Assembly: GCA_040901795.1 (NCBI GenBank)
Contig: JBBDYH010000123.1
Location: 1 to 64,000 of the forward strand
Origin: JBBDYH01 sp040901795
Lineage (GTDB): Bacteria; Planctomycetota; Planctomycetia; Pirellulales; JALHPA01
Direction: 5' to 3'
Length of the DNA: 64,000 nt
Position numbers and translations under genes: made by a program
Shown: positions 17,485 to 26,768 of the stretch, in pieces
How positions within the stretch are numbered: the first letter of the stretch is position 1
Layout of the letters: each line of letters begins with the position of its first letter
Notes under the pieces: model-generated
What the model was told of the DNA's origin: nothing
The model's input: only the letters and a program-made list of their open reading frames with translations
The model's database searches: none

Positions 17485-18351
17485 ATGAACGACTACGACC
17501 GAATCGCCGACATTATTCACTATCTCGCTGAGTGCCATACCGAACAGCCGGATTTGGCGACGCTGGCCGACCGTGCTGGGTTGAGCGCTTACCACTTTCA
17601 CCGGCTCTTCTCTCGTTGGGCGGGGATTACACCCAAGGACTTTCTCCAGTGCCTTACGCTTACCCACGTCAAGCAATTGCTGCGCGAGGGCGAGAGCGTA
17701 TTGCATGCCGCCCTGAATGTCGGACTCTCCGGCCCCAGCCGTTTGCACGATCTTTGTGTAAGCTTGGAAGCCGCTACTCCGGGTGAGCTTAAATTGGGCG
17801 GAGCAGACTGGACAATTCGGGCCGGCTTCGCCGAGAGTCCATTTGGAGTCTGCCTGATTGCCGAGAGCCCGCGCGGCATTTGCCATCTCTCCTTCGTGGA
17901 CGCGGTGAGCCGCAGCGCCGGCGCCGCAGCCATCCAACACGATTGGCCGCTGGCCAGGCTTGATTGGGATGACTCCGCCGCTTCACAGCTTGTCGAGCCA
18001 ATCTTTCAGCGGCCGGCAAACGCCAATGCGCGGCCTGCCTTACGCGCCTATGTGCGGGGCACGGCCTTTCAAATCCGTGTCTGGCGCGCCTTGCTGCAGG
18101 TTCCATCAGGGATGTTGGTCGACTATGGGGGATTGGCCGAGGTCGTCGGCAATCGCGCTGCGGCCCGAGCAGTCGGCACAGCGGTCGGTCAAAATCCACT
18201 GGCGTATCTCATCCCCTGTCATCGCGTTATTCGCGATACGGGTGCGCTGGGCGATTATCGCTGGGGAGGGACGCGCAAAAGAGCCCTTGTCGCCTGGGAA
18301 ACCTCAGCCCGCATGGGGACACGACCAGACGCGCCCGCGCTGCAATCCTGA
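17485..18351 (+). CDS. AraC-type regulator fused to methylguanine-DNA methyltransferase
   Basis: The 288-residue protein joins an AraC-like DNA-binding region (about residues 1-100, with LATLADRAGLSAYHFHRLF) to an O6-alkylguanine transferase domain. The acceptor motif is IPCHRVIR with Cys 245, preceded by FQIRVWRALLQVPSGMLVDYG. It should repair O6-methylguanine by suicidal alkyl transfer. It resembles E. coli Ada but lacks the N-terminal zinc/phosphotriester domain, so methylation-dependent activation of the Ada kind is not expected. It lies 52 bases after the CCA-adding enzyme and just before a DinB-fold protein, a common DNA-damage association. Confidence 0.92.
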   Translation: MNDYDRIADIIHYLAECHTEQPDLATLADRAGLSAYHFHRLFSRWAGITPKDFLQCLTLTHVKQLLREGESVLHAALNVGLSGPSRLHDLCVSLEAATPGELKLGGADWTIRAGFAESPFGVCLIAESPRGICHLSFVDAVSRSAGAAAIQHDWPLARLDWDDSAASQLVEPIFQRPANANARPALRAYVRGTAFQIRVWRALLQVPSGMLVDYGGLAEVVGNRAAARAVGTAVGQNPLAYLIPCHRVIRDTGALGDYRWGGTRKRALVAWETSARMGTRPDAPALQS

Positions 18352-18391
18352 CGGAAACGTGATGTCCATACACATTTGAGTCGCACTGCTC

Positions 18392-18910
18392 ATGCTCGAC
18401 ACATTCAAAGAACTGATTGGGCATCAGTTTGAGGCGGCATTCTGCGCTCTCAACGCCTGCGTTGAACGTTGCCCCGAAGCGGCCTGGAACGCACCGGTGG
18501 CCAACCTCGCATTCTGTCAGGTCGCGTTTCACACCTTGTTCTTCGCTGATTTTTATCTCGGTCAAAACGAGGACGCCTTCCGCCAACAGCCATTCCATCG
18601 CGAGCATGCGCTCTTCTTTCGCGACTACGAAGAGCTGGAGGATCGCAAGCAGCAACTGCTCTACGATCGGCCCTCGATCACAGTCTATCTGCAACACTGT
18701 CGCCAGAAAGCCGCCCAGGTCATCGCCGCCGAGACCACCGAGTCACTTACGGTGCTCGCGGGCTTTCCCTGGCTGAAGTTCTCTCGTGCTGAGCTGCACG
18801 TCTACAACATCCGCCACATACAGCACCACGCCGCCCAATTGAGTTTGCGGTTAAGAATCGACTTTAATGCAGACCTGCCCTGGTGCCGCTCCGGCTGGCG
18901 CGATTCGTAA
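18392..18910 (+). CDS. DinB-fold protein
   Basis: The 172-residue protein matches the DinB/YfiT four-helix bundle, a fold that usually binds a metal through three His residues. Candidate ligands are the His in QVAFHTLFF and those in YNIRHIQHHAAQL, the latter being the usual C-terminal motif. Family members include thiol transferases and damage-induced proteins; the substrate is unknown. It starts 40 bases after the Ada-like gene. A second DinB-fold gene follows. Confidence 0.8.
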   Translation: MLDTFKELIGHQFEAAFCALNACVERCPEAAWNAPVANLAFCQVAFHTLFFADFYLGQNEDAFRQQPFHREHALFFRDYEELEDRKQQLLYDRPSITVYLQHCRQKAAQVIAAETTESLTVLAGFPWLKFSRAELHVYNIRHIQHHAAQLSLRLRIDFNADLPWCRSGWRDS

Positions 18911-18926
18911 CGCTGCCAAACGATTT

Positions 18927-18959
18927 GGGTGGCACTGACAAGCGTCGCGCTTGTCAGTG
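18927..18959. repeat. Palindromic repeat, GTGGCACTGxCAAGC family
   Basis: GGCACTGACAAGCG and CGCTTGTCAGTG form a near-perfect palindrome between the two DinB-fold genes. It is the close relative of 3227-3261. An open frame running through it at 18929 is not accepted as the start of the next gene. Confidence 0.8.
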
Positions 18960-18976
18960 AATCAAGCCCCATTGAC

Positions 18977-19450
18977 ATGAACCGTTCATCGCTCGACATT
19001 CTGCTCGACATCATCGATCAAAGCTTCGATCGCCAATCCTGGCACGGCCCGAACCTTCGCGGCTCAATTCGCGGCCTGACGCATAACGAGGCGCTGTGGC
19101 GGCCGCACGCGAAACGGCACAACATTTGGGAGCATGTCCTTCACGCGGCCTATTGGAAGTACACGGTTCGCCGCAGGATCCTCGGCGAAAAACGCGGCTC
19201 CGTCCCGCTCAAAGGTTCAAACTGGTTCACTGCGACCGAGCAATCAGCAGCCGCCTGGCGCCGCGATGTCGAAATCCTCATCGAAACGCATTTTTCTATG
19301 CGCTCCGCGATCGCCGCTCTATCCCCTGACCGTCTGCACATGCGCGTTCCGGGTGCAAAGATCACCTACGTCTTCCTCGTCTCGGGCATCGCCGCCCACG
19401 ACACCTATCACGCCGGACAAATCCAACTGCTGAAACGCCTGCAGAAGTGA
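18977..19450 (+). CDS. DinB-fold protein, second copy
   Basis: The 157-residue product, started at the ATG after the palindrome (MNRSSLDILLDIIDQSF), is again a DinB-fold protein. Expected metal-binding His residues are seen in NIWEHVLHAAYWKY and AAHDTYHAGQIQLLKRL. It is clearly different in sequence from the preceding DinB-fold protein, so this is not a recent duplication. Function is unknown. Confidence 0.82.
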   Translation: MNRSSLDILLDIIDQSFDRQSWHGPNLRGSIRGLTHNEALWRPHAKRHNIWEHVLHAAYWKYTVRRRILGEKRGSVPLKGSNWFTATEQSAAAWRRDVEILIETHFSMRSAIAALSPDRLHMRVPGAKITYVFLVSGIAAHDTYHAGQIQLLKRLQK

Positions 19451-19660
19451 TGAACGATACTTTGGCGCATCACCAACGATCTACCATTCGACGAACACGG
19501 TTGTTCCTATCGACATTTATCATCCCGAACCAAGCCTGCCCGCCGCGGCCGGAACCCCACCCGAACCCTCCCCTCGGCCCTGGACATCGCGCCGCACTCG
19601 TCTTACGATCGTCCTGTAGCAACTGGCCACCGCTGACCTCCGCGCAAACCGGCGCCTACC

Positions 19661-20185
19661 ATGCCCATCGACTATCTTGCCTTGACACTCCGCTTGCTGC
19701 ACATCCTGGCGGTGATTACTGCCGTTGGCGGGATGGTTTTCATCCGCTTCGCTCTCTTGCCGGCGGTAGACACGCTCGGCGAGCAACAACGGCGCACGCT
19801 GCACGAGGCGGTTCGCGCCCGTTGGGCGCGCCTGGTTCAACTGTCGATCCTGGTTCTGTTGGTCACGGGACTGATCAACTTCTGGATGTTCATTCAGGCC
19901 GCCAAGACTTGGGGCGACGAGTGGCGCGAGACGTACAACGGCCCCTATCAGATGCTCTTCGGCATCAAGTTCCTGCTAACGCTGGCGATCTTCGCGTTAG
20001 CCAGCATCCTCACCGGCCGCAGCGCGGGCACGAAAAAAATCCGCGACAACCCCCGCTTCTGGCTCAATATCAATCTGGCCATGGCGCTGGTCGTGATCAT
20101 CATTTCCGGTGTCATGCGCTTGACTCACGTCGGCCCGACCGACCCCAGCGAGCAAAGAATCGCCGAGCCGGCGACCGGCGGTTAA
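19661..20185 (+). CDS. CopD-like four-helix membrane protein
   Basis: The 174-residue integral membrane protein has about four hydrophobic helices (near residues 8-29, 63-82, 107-127 and 143-163). The first helix contains LRLLHILAVITAVGGMVF with a His, as in CopD/YncD-type copper-resistance or haem-binding membrane proteins. Assignment rests on this pattern only. The 210 bases before it hold no convincing gene. A 56-residue coiled-coil gene follows after 11 bases. Confidence 0.65.
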   Translation: MPIDYLALTLRLLHILAVITAVGGMVFIRFALLPAVDTLGEQQRRTLHEAVRARWARLVQLSILVLLVTGLINFWMFIQAAKTWGDEWRETYNGPYQMLFGIKFLLTLAIFALASILTGRSAGTKKIRDNPRFWLNINLAMALVVIIISGVMRLTHVGPTDPSEQRIAEPATGG

Positions 20186-20196
20186 CCGGTGAATCG

Positions 20197-20367
20197 ATGG
20201 ACAAGAAAGCCAAGAAGCGTATCGAAGTGCTCCAGCCGAAGCTGCAGAAGCTCCGCATGCAACTTGCCGGCGCCAAGAAACAAATGGACGACCCTGAAGA
20301 AGTTCGCAAGCTCGCCGAGGAAATCGCCGCCATCGAGCGCGAACTGAAGCAGCTTAGGGAGTCCTGA
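20197..20367 (+). CDS. Small coiled-coil protein, 56 residues
   Basis: The product (MDKKAKKRIEVLQPKLQ...) is highly charged and entirely helical, with heptad spacing of Leu/Ile consistent with a short coiled coil. It starts 11 bases after the stop of the membrane protein gene and is probably co-transcribed. Codon usage fits the neighbours. I recognise no functional family; it may be a structural or ribosome-associated small protein, but there is no direct evidence. Confidence 0.65.
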   Translation: MDKKAKKRIEVLQPKLQKLRMQLAGAKKQMDDPEEVRKLAEEIAAIERELKQLRES

Positions 20368-20399
20368 CAATATCCTACTAAAGCTACGGAGACCGAATC

Positions 20400-21152
20400 A
20401 TGTCGCGTTGGCTGTCCCTGCTTATTGTTGCTGCATTCGTCGCCGCCGTGTCTGCTGCCCGTCCGACAACGGCCCAAGACCTCCCCTCACCCGCCGCGCC
20501 GCCCGAACCCAAGGAAATGAAGGCCCTCTTCAACGGCCAAGACCTCAGCGGCTGGGAAGGCGACCAGCGGCTCTGGTCGATTCGCGACAACATCGTCCGC
20601 GGCGAAACGACCAAAGAGAATCCCGCTCAGGGCAATACATTCCTCCTCTGGCGCGACGGTGAGCTCAAGGATTTCGACCTTCGCCTGTCGTTCCGCATCG
20701 AGCGCGGCAACTCCGGCGTGCAGTATCGCAGCTTACAACTGCCCGGCCGCGGCGAAAATCGCTGGATCATCTCCGGCTACCAGGCCGAAGTCGAGAACAC
20801 CCCGGGCAAAGTCGGCTTTCTCTACCATGAACGAGGTCGCGGCTACCTCTGCAACGTCGGCGAAAAAGTCGTCGTCGGCGAAGACGGCAAGCCCCAGGTC
20901 GTTGGCCGCCTTGGAGGTCGCGAGAAAATTGGCGCGACCTACAAGAAGTCCGACTGGAATGACTACGTCATCATCGCCGAGGGAAACCACCTCCGACACT
21001 ACCTCAACGGCGTTCAGACCGTGGACGTCATCGACAACGACCCCAAGCGGAGCGCCCGTTCCGGCTTGCTCGCCTTGCAAATCCACGCCGGCCCGCCGAT
21101 GGTGGTCGAATTCAAGAACGTTCGCCTGAAGCAATTCGATCAGGCAAAATGA
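20400..21152 (+). CDS. Secreted DUF1080 protein
   Basis: The 250-residue protein has a signal peptide (MSRWLSLLIVAAFVAAVSA) and a single DUF1080 domain. This is the concanavalin-like fold annotated as 3-keto-disaccharide hydrolase and abundant in planctomycetes. Hallmarks are MKALFNGQDLSGWEG at the domain start, FDLRLSFRIERGNSGVQYRS in the middle and GLLALQIHAGPPMVVEFKNVRLK at the end. It probably binds or cleaves a modified saccharide outside the cytoplasm. A GGAG site precedes the ATG. Confidence 0.9.
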   Translation: MSRWLSLLIVAAFVAAVSAARPTTAQDLPSPAAPPEPKEMKALFNGQDLSGWEGDQRLWSIRDNIVRGETTKENPAQGNTFLLWRDGELKDFDLRLSFRIERGNSGVQYRSLQLPGRGENRWIISGYQAEVENTPGKVGFLYHERGRGYLCNVGEKVVVGEDGKPQVVGRLGGREKIGATYKKSDWNDYVIIAEGNHLRHYLNGVQTVDVIDNDPKRSARSGLLALQIHAGPPMVVEFKNVRLKQFDQAK

Positions 21153-21279
21153 GCCCATCTCGTATCGACGGAGCGACGAGATTGCTCCCGACGTAACGAT
21201 TTGGGATAATCTGCACTGATGGCATTGGGATAGCCGAGCCAATACGCCCAGCAACGCGGCGCTCATCAAGAGCCGCGAG

Positions 21280-21345
21280 CATGAACTTCGTCATTCGTCC
21301 TTTGGGCTTCGTTTGGCATTCGGATTTCATAATTCGTCATTGTCA
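21280..21345. repeat. CGTCATT-type repeat
   Basis: The sequence CTTCGTCATTCGTC and later AATTCGTCATTG match units of the repeat at 6946-7049. The rest of the 243-base gap before the next gene shows no gene. Confidence 0.6.
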
Positions 21346-21395
21346 TCGGTGTTTTCTCTGCTCATCCAAATGTTCTAACGTAAGGGGCGCCGGTT

Positions 21396-24300
21396 ATGGC
21401 TCAGTCGGGACGCTCATGGAATGACCCGAAATCAGCTCGCGGCCGTGCCAGTGGTTCGCAGCCGGGAGCAACGGACGGTGCTGGCGCGGCGAAACCGGCG
21501 GGTTCCTCGCCGGCGACGGCTGGCGGCGGCGGACGTGCGAGCTGGCGCAGCAAAACTGCGCCGGCCGTAACACAGCGCGGAAAGGACCGCCATTGGCTGG
21601 TCAGCCGAACCGAAAATCCGAACCGTTTTCGACATCGCGTCAAGTTGGCAATTGCCGCCGGCGCGCTTTTGTTGCTGTTCGGCGCCTTTCTGGTCTATAC
21701 GTTGTGGACTCCGCGGAATACGCCCCTCTTGCTCGTGGGCATCTTTGACTACGCGGCCCCCCTGCCGCCGAACGCTTGGACCTTCGAGGACTTCGACCGC
21801 TTTCGCTCCACGCTGGGTGAGGAAGGTTCTGCAAGCGCACAAAACATCCGCGTGTATTCCGGGCTCGGCGAGCGCAGTTGGAAGAACGGCGAGGAGGCGC
21901 TTTTGGCGCTCGAGCAGGCTCTTCGCGACAGAGATATGCGACCGGCCGGCCCAGATCGAAACACCGTGCTGATTTATGTGAGCGGGCACGGCATCCTGGA
22001 TGCGGACGGCCGGCCCTGTCTGGTGTTGGCCACCGATCGGGGCAGCACCGATTCTTGGCAGCCGCAGCTCAGTCGCCTCGAAGATCTCCCCACCGTCGAT
22101 TTGCAGGCAGTGCTCGAGACGATTCAAGAGAGTTACGCCGATCGCAGCGGCGTGAAAAAGGTTGTGCTTTTGGACTGCCATCGGATCCATGCCAATCCGC
22201 AGTTTGGCATTCTGGAAAATCGCTTTGGCGATGCGCTCAAACGCCTACAGTTCAAAGACGAGAACCTGTTTCTGCTCTGCTCTGCTGACGCCGGGCAATT
22301 GGCTTGGACTTTGCCCGACCGGGGCGCGTCGGCTTTTGGCTATTACGTCTGCCAGGGACTTGCCGGGCGGGCCGATGACACCGGAAATGAAGACGGCATT
22401 GTCACGCTCGACGAGCTGGAGCGATATCTCCGCGCGCAGATCTCGGAGCAGGTACAAGCGCGGTACCTGGTCGACCAGACCCCGATCCTCCTCTCTGCGA
22501 TGAACTCAGAGGAACAAGCGGCCGAGACGTCGCTCGCCTGGGCGCATCCCGAGACCGAGAGCGACTCGCCCGACGAGAATGCTTCCCCCGTGCCTTGGGC
22601 GACGGTCGATGAGTTGTGGGGCGTGCACGAGACGCTGAAAGTAAGTGGCGCGGCGTCGCTAACTGAAAGCACGCGGCGCTGGCGCAGCCAGTATGGTCTC
22701 GACGCCAATCCTCCTGTGTTCTATCGGGGCGCAGACTTATTGAGCTGGGAGGCTTTTCAGCAGGGGCTGCTGCGGCTGGAACAGCTCAACGACGCCGGTC
22801 GACATTACACCGACGAGGCGCAGCGGCTGGCGGAGGGCTTGAAGCTGCTGGCGAACAAGCTGCGCGAGAGTGGCGAAAAAAGTGCGCTGCCGGCGGCGCT
22901 TGCGCTGCGGCAGGTCGACACGCCGCCCGCCGTGCAATCGCAAGTCCAAAAGTTTATCGACGGACCAGTGACCGACCCGGACAAAGAACAGTTTACCAAA
23001 CTGCTCGCAGATAAGTACGAGCGGCGAGCCAAAGCCGTCTGGAACCGTTGGGTCGCCTGGTCGCGATCCGGTCAGCCCGCCGGCGTCGCGGATCTCCGTC
23101 GTACGCTGGACCTGCTGGCGCCGTCGACGGACAGGTCAACCAGTGAAGTCGACCACTGCGACCCCATCGAGATCCGCTTTCTGCGGCTGCTCGATCCCGG
23201 TGGACACGCTCCTCCGGAGCTGTTCGGATCAGAGTCGCCGGCGCTCCGTTCGGCGATTCTCTCGCGCGATCTGGCCGAGGCGGCGGCCTGGGCAAATGAC
23301 GACGTACGGGTCCACTACGCCGTCGTGCGGCTCGTCGCCCATGGCGACGCCGCGCGGCGACGCGCCGAGGACCAGCTCTTCATCCAGCCGTCAGCGCTGC
23401 AAGCGTCGGGCGACCCGTGGAAGGATGCCGAAAAAGATTATGCGCAGGCGCTCGCACTGGCCGTCGAACTGTCAGAAGCCATCGACGCGCGCGATCAGGC
23501 CTGGCAGGAACTCCCGTACCTGGCGCACTGGCTGATGTTGCGGCACGAAACCGAGGCCGACCTCAGCTCCGTGTCCGCGGAAATAGCCCGCTGTCAGCAG
23601 CTTTTCGCGCACAACCTCACGCTCGCCGACGCGATCGACAGGGTGATGGAGAAGTGTCTGCCGGCCAACGCAGAATTCGACGACGAAACCGCTAGGCGTT
23701 TTGCCGACGAGCTCGAAAAATCACGTCAGGAGCTCGCCGTAATCCGCAACACAGTCCGCGGCAACCTCGATGATTCGCTGGAGTTCCACCGCCGCGCGAT
23801 CAGCGATGCGCGCCTCGCCGCCGCGCCCGATGTGTTGAACCCGCGCGAGATTCGCGACTTGTTCTCCACTCCCTTGTTGACGGGCGACGACCGCCGCGCA
23901 CTGCGCGAGACACTACTGACCTCGCGTCGCAACGTGGCTTTGAGGACGAACCGCGATGAACAAAGCGCGCCCGCCGCAGTCCCGCTTAAAGAACATCCGC
24001 TGCTGGCGTTGATTGGCGGTGATACGGCCGCCCTGGCAGCCAATCCCGGTCGTCTGGCCGGCAAGCTTCGCGCGACGCTGCAGGCGCGTTTCAACGCCCT
24101 GCCGTCCCGTTCCGCCGGCGGAGAGACAACGCCTACCCAGCGCATCGATCGTCTGAAGTTGACTGCCGCGGAGCGAGAGGCGCGGAACCTGGCGGCGCTG
24201 TGGACCTTGGTCCCCATCTACCGCGAACCTGAAAAGCAACTCCGCGACCCCTTAGCTGCCGTCCAGGAGTTTGACCGCCATCATGCGCTGCTCTGGCACG

Positions 24301-26645
24301 CCGACCGGGCGCTCGACGACTTCTGGGGCCGCGAAGGCGATCCGCGCGACGCCTGGTACTTCGACGCGCTCGCCACCGTAGCGCTGGGCGAGGCCCGTGG
24401 ACTAGGTCCTGGCGACGGCGGCGCCGCGTACAAGGACATCGACGCAACGCTCATCGAGCGCCGCCTTGTCGCCAAACACTGGGTCGAAGTCACGGTGCCT
24501 AGCGTGCAATTGCCGCCCGCCGGCAGCACCATTGGCTCAGTAGACGCTCGACCGGCAATCAGTGTGGCGACGAACGTCCCCACCGGCGAGGCGCTGCTTC
24601 GTGCGGATCTCGCCGGCAATCGACAAGCCGCGATGCGGTATGGCGATCAGGATCCCTGGCGCGAACGTCTGGCCGTGGCGCTGCGCGCGGCCGCCGGCGC
24701 TACGCAGGGGACTGCTCCGCTCGACAAGCCCCTTGAGCGGATCATGCTCCAAATCCCCGACACGTTGGCCAACGCTGGATCCCACACTTGGAAACTCAAC
24801 GTCTTCTATCGCGGTCACTTGTACCGCACGGAGTTTATCGGCTCACCCAAAGAACCCGGGCAGCTATATACGCTCGAGCGCGAGAAGCCTGAGGATCCTC
24901 GAATAATCGTCTATGGAGAGCAGCGCGATTCGGGTGCGGTCGTACTCATTTTTGACTGCTCCGGTTCCATGGAACAGGTTTTCCGCGGCGTCAAGCCCAT
25001 GAATTTTGCCAAACCGGTTCTGGAGGAGACGTTGGACGAGCTGGCCGAAGTCGGTACCTATCGCGTCGCACTTTGGTTGTATGGACACCGTCTCGGTTGG
25101 GGCGGGAGCAAAGGAGTCGTGACGCAGTGCGAACAGTACGGGCTCGATTCCGAAAGCCTCGGCATCCCATTCGCCTGGTGCCACCCCGAGACAAGGTCCA
25201 TGAGCGAGGATGTGGGGCGCGAATGGCCGCCAGATCCGCAGGGTACGGACCAATTGACAATGGCCCGGCAAGGCGAGCTAAAGCAAGTGCTCAAAGCAAT
25301 TCGTGGGTTCGGTGTCACGCCGCTGTTCTATTCGATAATCAAGGCGCTCGAGGAAGACCCAAATCTAAAGATTACCGATGCGCCGCGACGGTTGATTCTG
25401 CTCACCGATGGTTTGAACAATGTAAACGCCGCGCAACAAACGCCACGAAAAAAATACCGGTCGGCGGACGTCGTCCGTGCGATGAGCGAGCATGGCAGTG
25501 GTGTGGATCTTCATGTCATCGGGTTTGGCGAGGCCACCGCCGAGGAAAAGGGTGATCCTGAAATTAGGCGCGATGCGCAGGAGTGGAAAACGGACCTGCC
25601 AAAGATCGGCAAGTATCACGAGGTCCGTAACTTGCGAGATAACACCTTCCATGAGCTGCTTCGTAATCTGATCGGCCTGAGAAAGTATCAGGTCGCGCTG
25701 GTGGACCGTTTCAAGTCTGAACCAATCTCGCAACGCATCAACCGCCAGGTCGGCTTAGAAGATCACTCCGGCCGCCAGCAATACGACGTGCAGATAGTCG
25801 GATCGAATCAGGCCCACCGCGTCCTGCTCGAAGGCGGCGAGATGATCAATCTCTATGTCGCCAACGCCCAGAGCGCCAACCCGCGCCTCGTCCACAGGCG
25901 CTATACAAAGGAAGAGAGCAAGAACACCTTTGCGTCGATAGCCGCCGGCCCAACGAGCAACGCCGAGAAGTACTATGTTGGCTTTCAGCGGACCGAACGG
26001 AAGGGGCCCGACACCTTGTTCGCGATCTCGATTCAGAATGAAGACGCGACGCAATTCAGCCCGCGTCCGGCGGAGGCCTGGGTCGAAATCACTCCACTTG
26101 GTCCTGGACTACCCCAAAGCGTCAAGCCGTTCGTGTTCTATGACCTGGACTTTGTCGACGGCCGTCCGGTGCCCGTGCTCGAATGCCGCGCCCTCAATTG
26201 GCCGGCCGACGCCAGCCGCGCACGCATCAAACTGTTCTTCAAGATGCACCGCACAAATACGCCGCTGCGGCGGCCGGTGAGCGCGGTCGAAGGCGAAAAG
26301 CCGCATCCAGACCTGGACGTGCAATTGCCGGAGGGCGGCAAAGTTCAATTCACCGTCTCGGTGGAGCAGGCGCCGGAGTACAAGGGCGCGCGGATTACGG
26401 TCACCGAGCACTGCGCCCGTCCGGCCGACTTGCATCAGGCCAAGGTCGAAATCGAAACGCCAGCCGACATCGTCCGCCGCCAATACTTTCACTCGGCGGA
26501 CAAGCACGAAGTCCGCCACGACTTCATTTACACCGATAAGGCGCAAGCCGACTTGATGGAGTACCGCCTGCGGATCACCAGCCGCCAGGATCTCCAGAGC
26601 AATGCCGCCACGTTGCACGACATCATCGAGATTCCGGTTAACTAA
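21396..26645 (+). CDS. Giant membrane-anchored caspase-like / VWA protein
   Basis: The 1749-residue protein starts with about 78 Gly/Ala/Ser-rich, disordered residues. One transmembrane helix (about 83-104) follows, preceded by Arg/Lys, so the bulk should lie outside the cytoplasm. Residues about 110-370 form a caspase-like (C14) domain: catalytic His in YVSGHG (198) and Cys in LLDCHR (261), then the FGYYVCQGLAGRAD and DGIVTLDELERYL segments usual after it. Residues about 390-1100 are helical without a recognised domain. A von Willebrand A domain follows, with a MIDAS motif DCSGS (1187-1191) and LTDG (Asp 1338). Beta-rich segments complete the C-terminus. A protease with a metal-dependent adhesion module suggests regulated proteolysis or surface sensing, but substrate and trigger are unknown. 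The gene stands alone. Confidence 0.85.
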   Translation: MAQSGRSWNDPKSARGRASGSQPGATDGAGAAKPAGSSPATAGGGGRASWRSKTAPAVTQRGKDRHWLVSRTENPNRFRHRVKLAIAAGALLLLFGAFLVYTLWTPRNTPLLLVGIFDYAAPLPPNAWTFEDFDRFRSTLGEEGSASAQNIRVYSGLGERSWKNGEEALLALEQALRDRDMRPAGPDRNTVLIYVSGHGILDADGRPCLVLATDRGSTDSWQPQLSRLEDLPTVDLQAVLETIQESYADRSGVKKVVLLDCHRIHANPQFGILENRFGDALKRLQFKDENLFLLCSADAGQLAWTLPDRGASAFGYYVCQGLAGRADDTGNEDGIVTLDELERYLRAQISEQVQARYLVDQTPILLSAMNSEEQAAETSLAWAHPETESDSPDENASPVPWATVDELWGVHETLKVSGAASLTESTRRWRSQYGLDANPPVFYRGADLLSWEAFQQGLLRLEQLNDAGRHYTDEAQRLAEGLKLLANKLRESGEKSALPAALALRQVDTPPAVQSQVQKFIDGPVTDPDKEQFTKLLADKYERRAKAVWNRWVAWSRSGQPAGVADLRRTLDLLAPSTDRSTSEVDHCDPIEIRFLRLLDPGGHAPPELFGSESPALRSAILSRDLAEAAAWANDDVRVHYAVVRLVAHGDAARRRAEDQLFIQPSALQASGDPWKDAEKDYAQALALAVELSEAIDARDQAWQELPYLAHWLMLRHETEADLSSVSAEIARCQQLFAHNLTLADAIDRVMEKCLPANAEFDDETARRFADELEKSRQELAVIRNTVRGNLDDSLEFHRRAISDARLAAAPDVLNPREIRDLFSTPLLTGDDRRALRETLLTSRRNVALRTNRDEQSAPAAVPLKEHPLLALIGGDTAALAANPGRLAGKLRATLQARFNALPSRSAGGETTPTQRIDRLKLTAAEREARNLAALWTLVPIYREPEKQLRDPLAAVQEFDRHHALLWHADRALDDFWGREGDPRDAWYFDALATVALGEARGLGPGDGGAAYKDIDATLIERRLVAKHWVEVTVPSVQLPPAGSTIGSVDARPAISVATNVPTGEALLRADLAGNRQAAMRYGDQDPWRERLAVALRAAAGATQGTAPLDKPLERIMLQIPDTLANAGSHTWKLNVFYRGHLYRTEFIGSPKEPGQLYTLEREKPEDPRIIVYGEQRDSGAVVLIFDCSGSMEQVFRGVKPMNFAKPVLEETLDELAEVGTYRVALWLYGHRLGWGGSKGVVTQCEQYGLDSESLGIPFAWCHPETRSMSEDVGREWPPDPQGTDQLTMARQGELKQVLKAIRGFGVTPLFYSIIKALEEDPNLKITDAPRRLILLTDGLNNVNAAQQTPRKKYRSADVVRAMSEHGSGVDLHVIGFGEATAEEKGDPEIRRDAQEWKTDLPKIGKYHEVRNLRDNTFHELLRNLIGLRKYQVALVDRFKSEPISQRINRQVGLEDHSGRQQYDVQIVGSNQAHRVLLEGGEMINLYVANAQSANPRLVHRRYTKEESKNTFASIAAGPTSNAEKYYVGFQRTERKGPDTLFAISIQNEDATQFSPRPAEAWVEITPLGPGLPQSVKPFVFYDLDFVDGRPVPVLECRALNWPADASRARIKLFFKMHRTNTPLRRPVSAVEGEKPHPDLDVQLPEGGKVQFTVSVEQAPEYKGARITVTEHCARPADLHQAKVEIETPADIVRRQYFHSADKHEVRHDFIYTDKAQADLMEYRLRITSRQDLQSNAATLHDIIEIPVN

Positions 26646-26656
26646 CAGCCGCAGCA

Positions 26657-26720
26657 GGTAGGGTGGGCTGTGCCCACCAGGCGTAAGTAGCAGTAGTGCC
26701 CACCAGGCGTAAGTGGGCCG
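26657..26720. repeat. Short GTGGGCTGTGCCCACC hairpin with direct repeats
   Basis: GGGTGGGCTGTGCCCACC is a small palindrome and TGCCCACCAGGCGTAAGT occurs twice. It lies 12 bases after the caspase-VWA stop codon, between two convergent genes. Confidence 0.7.
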
Positions 26721-26768
26721 AAGCGCCGCGGCTGAGGCCCGCCAAATTGTGCTTCCGCGACTTCTCCT

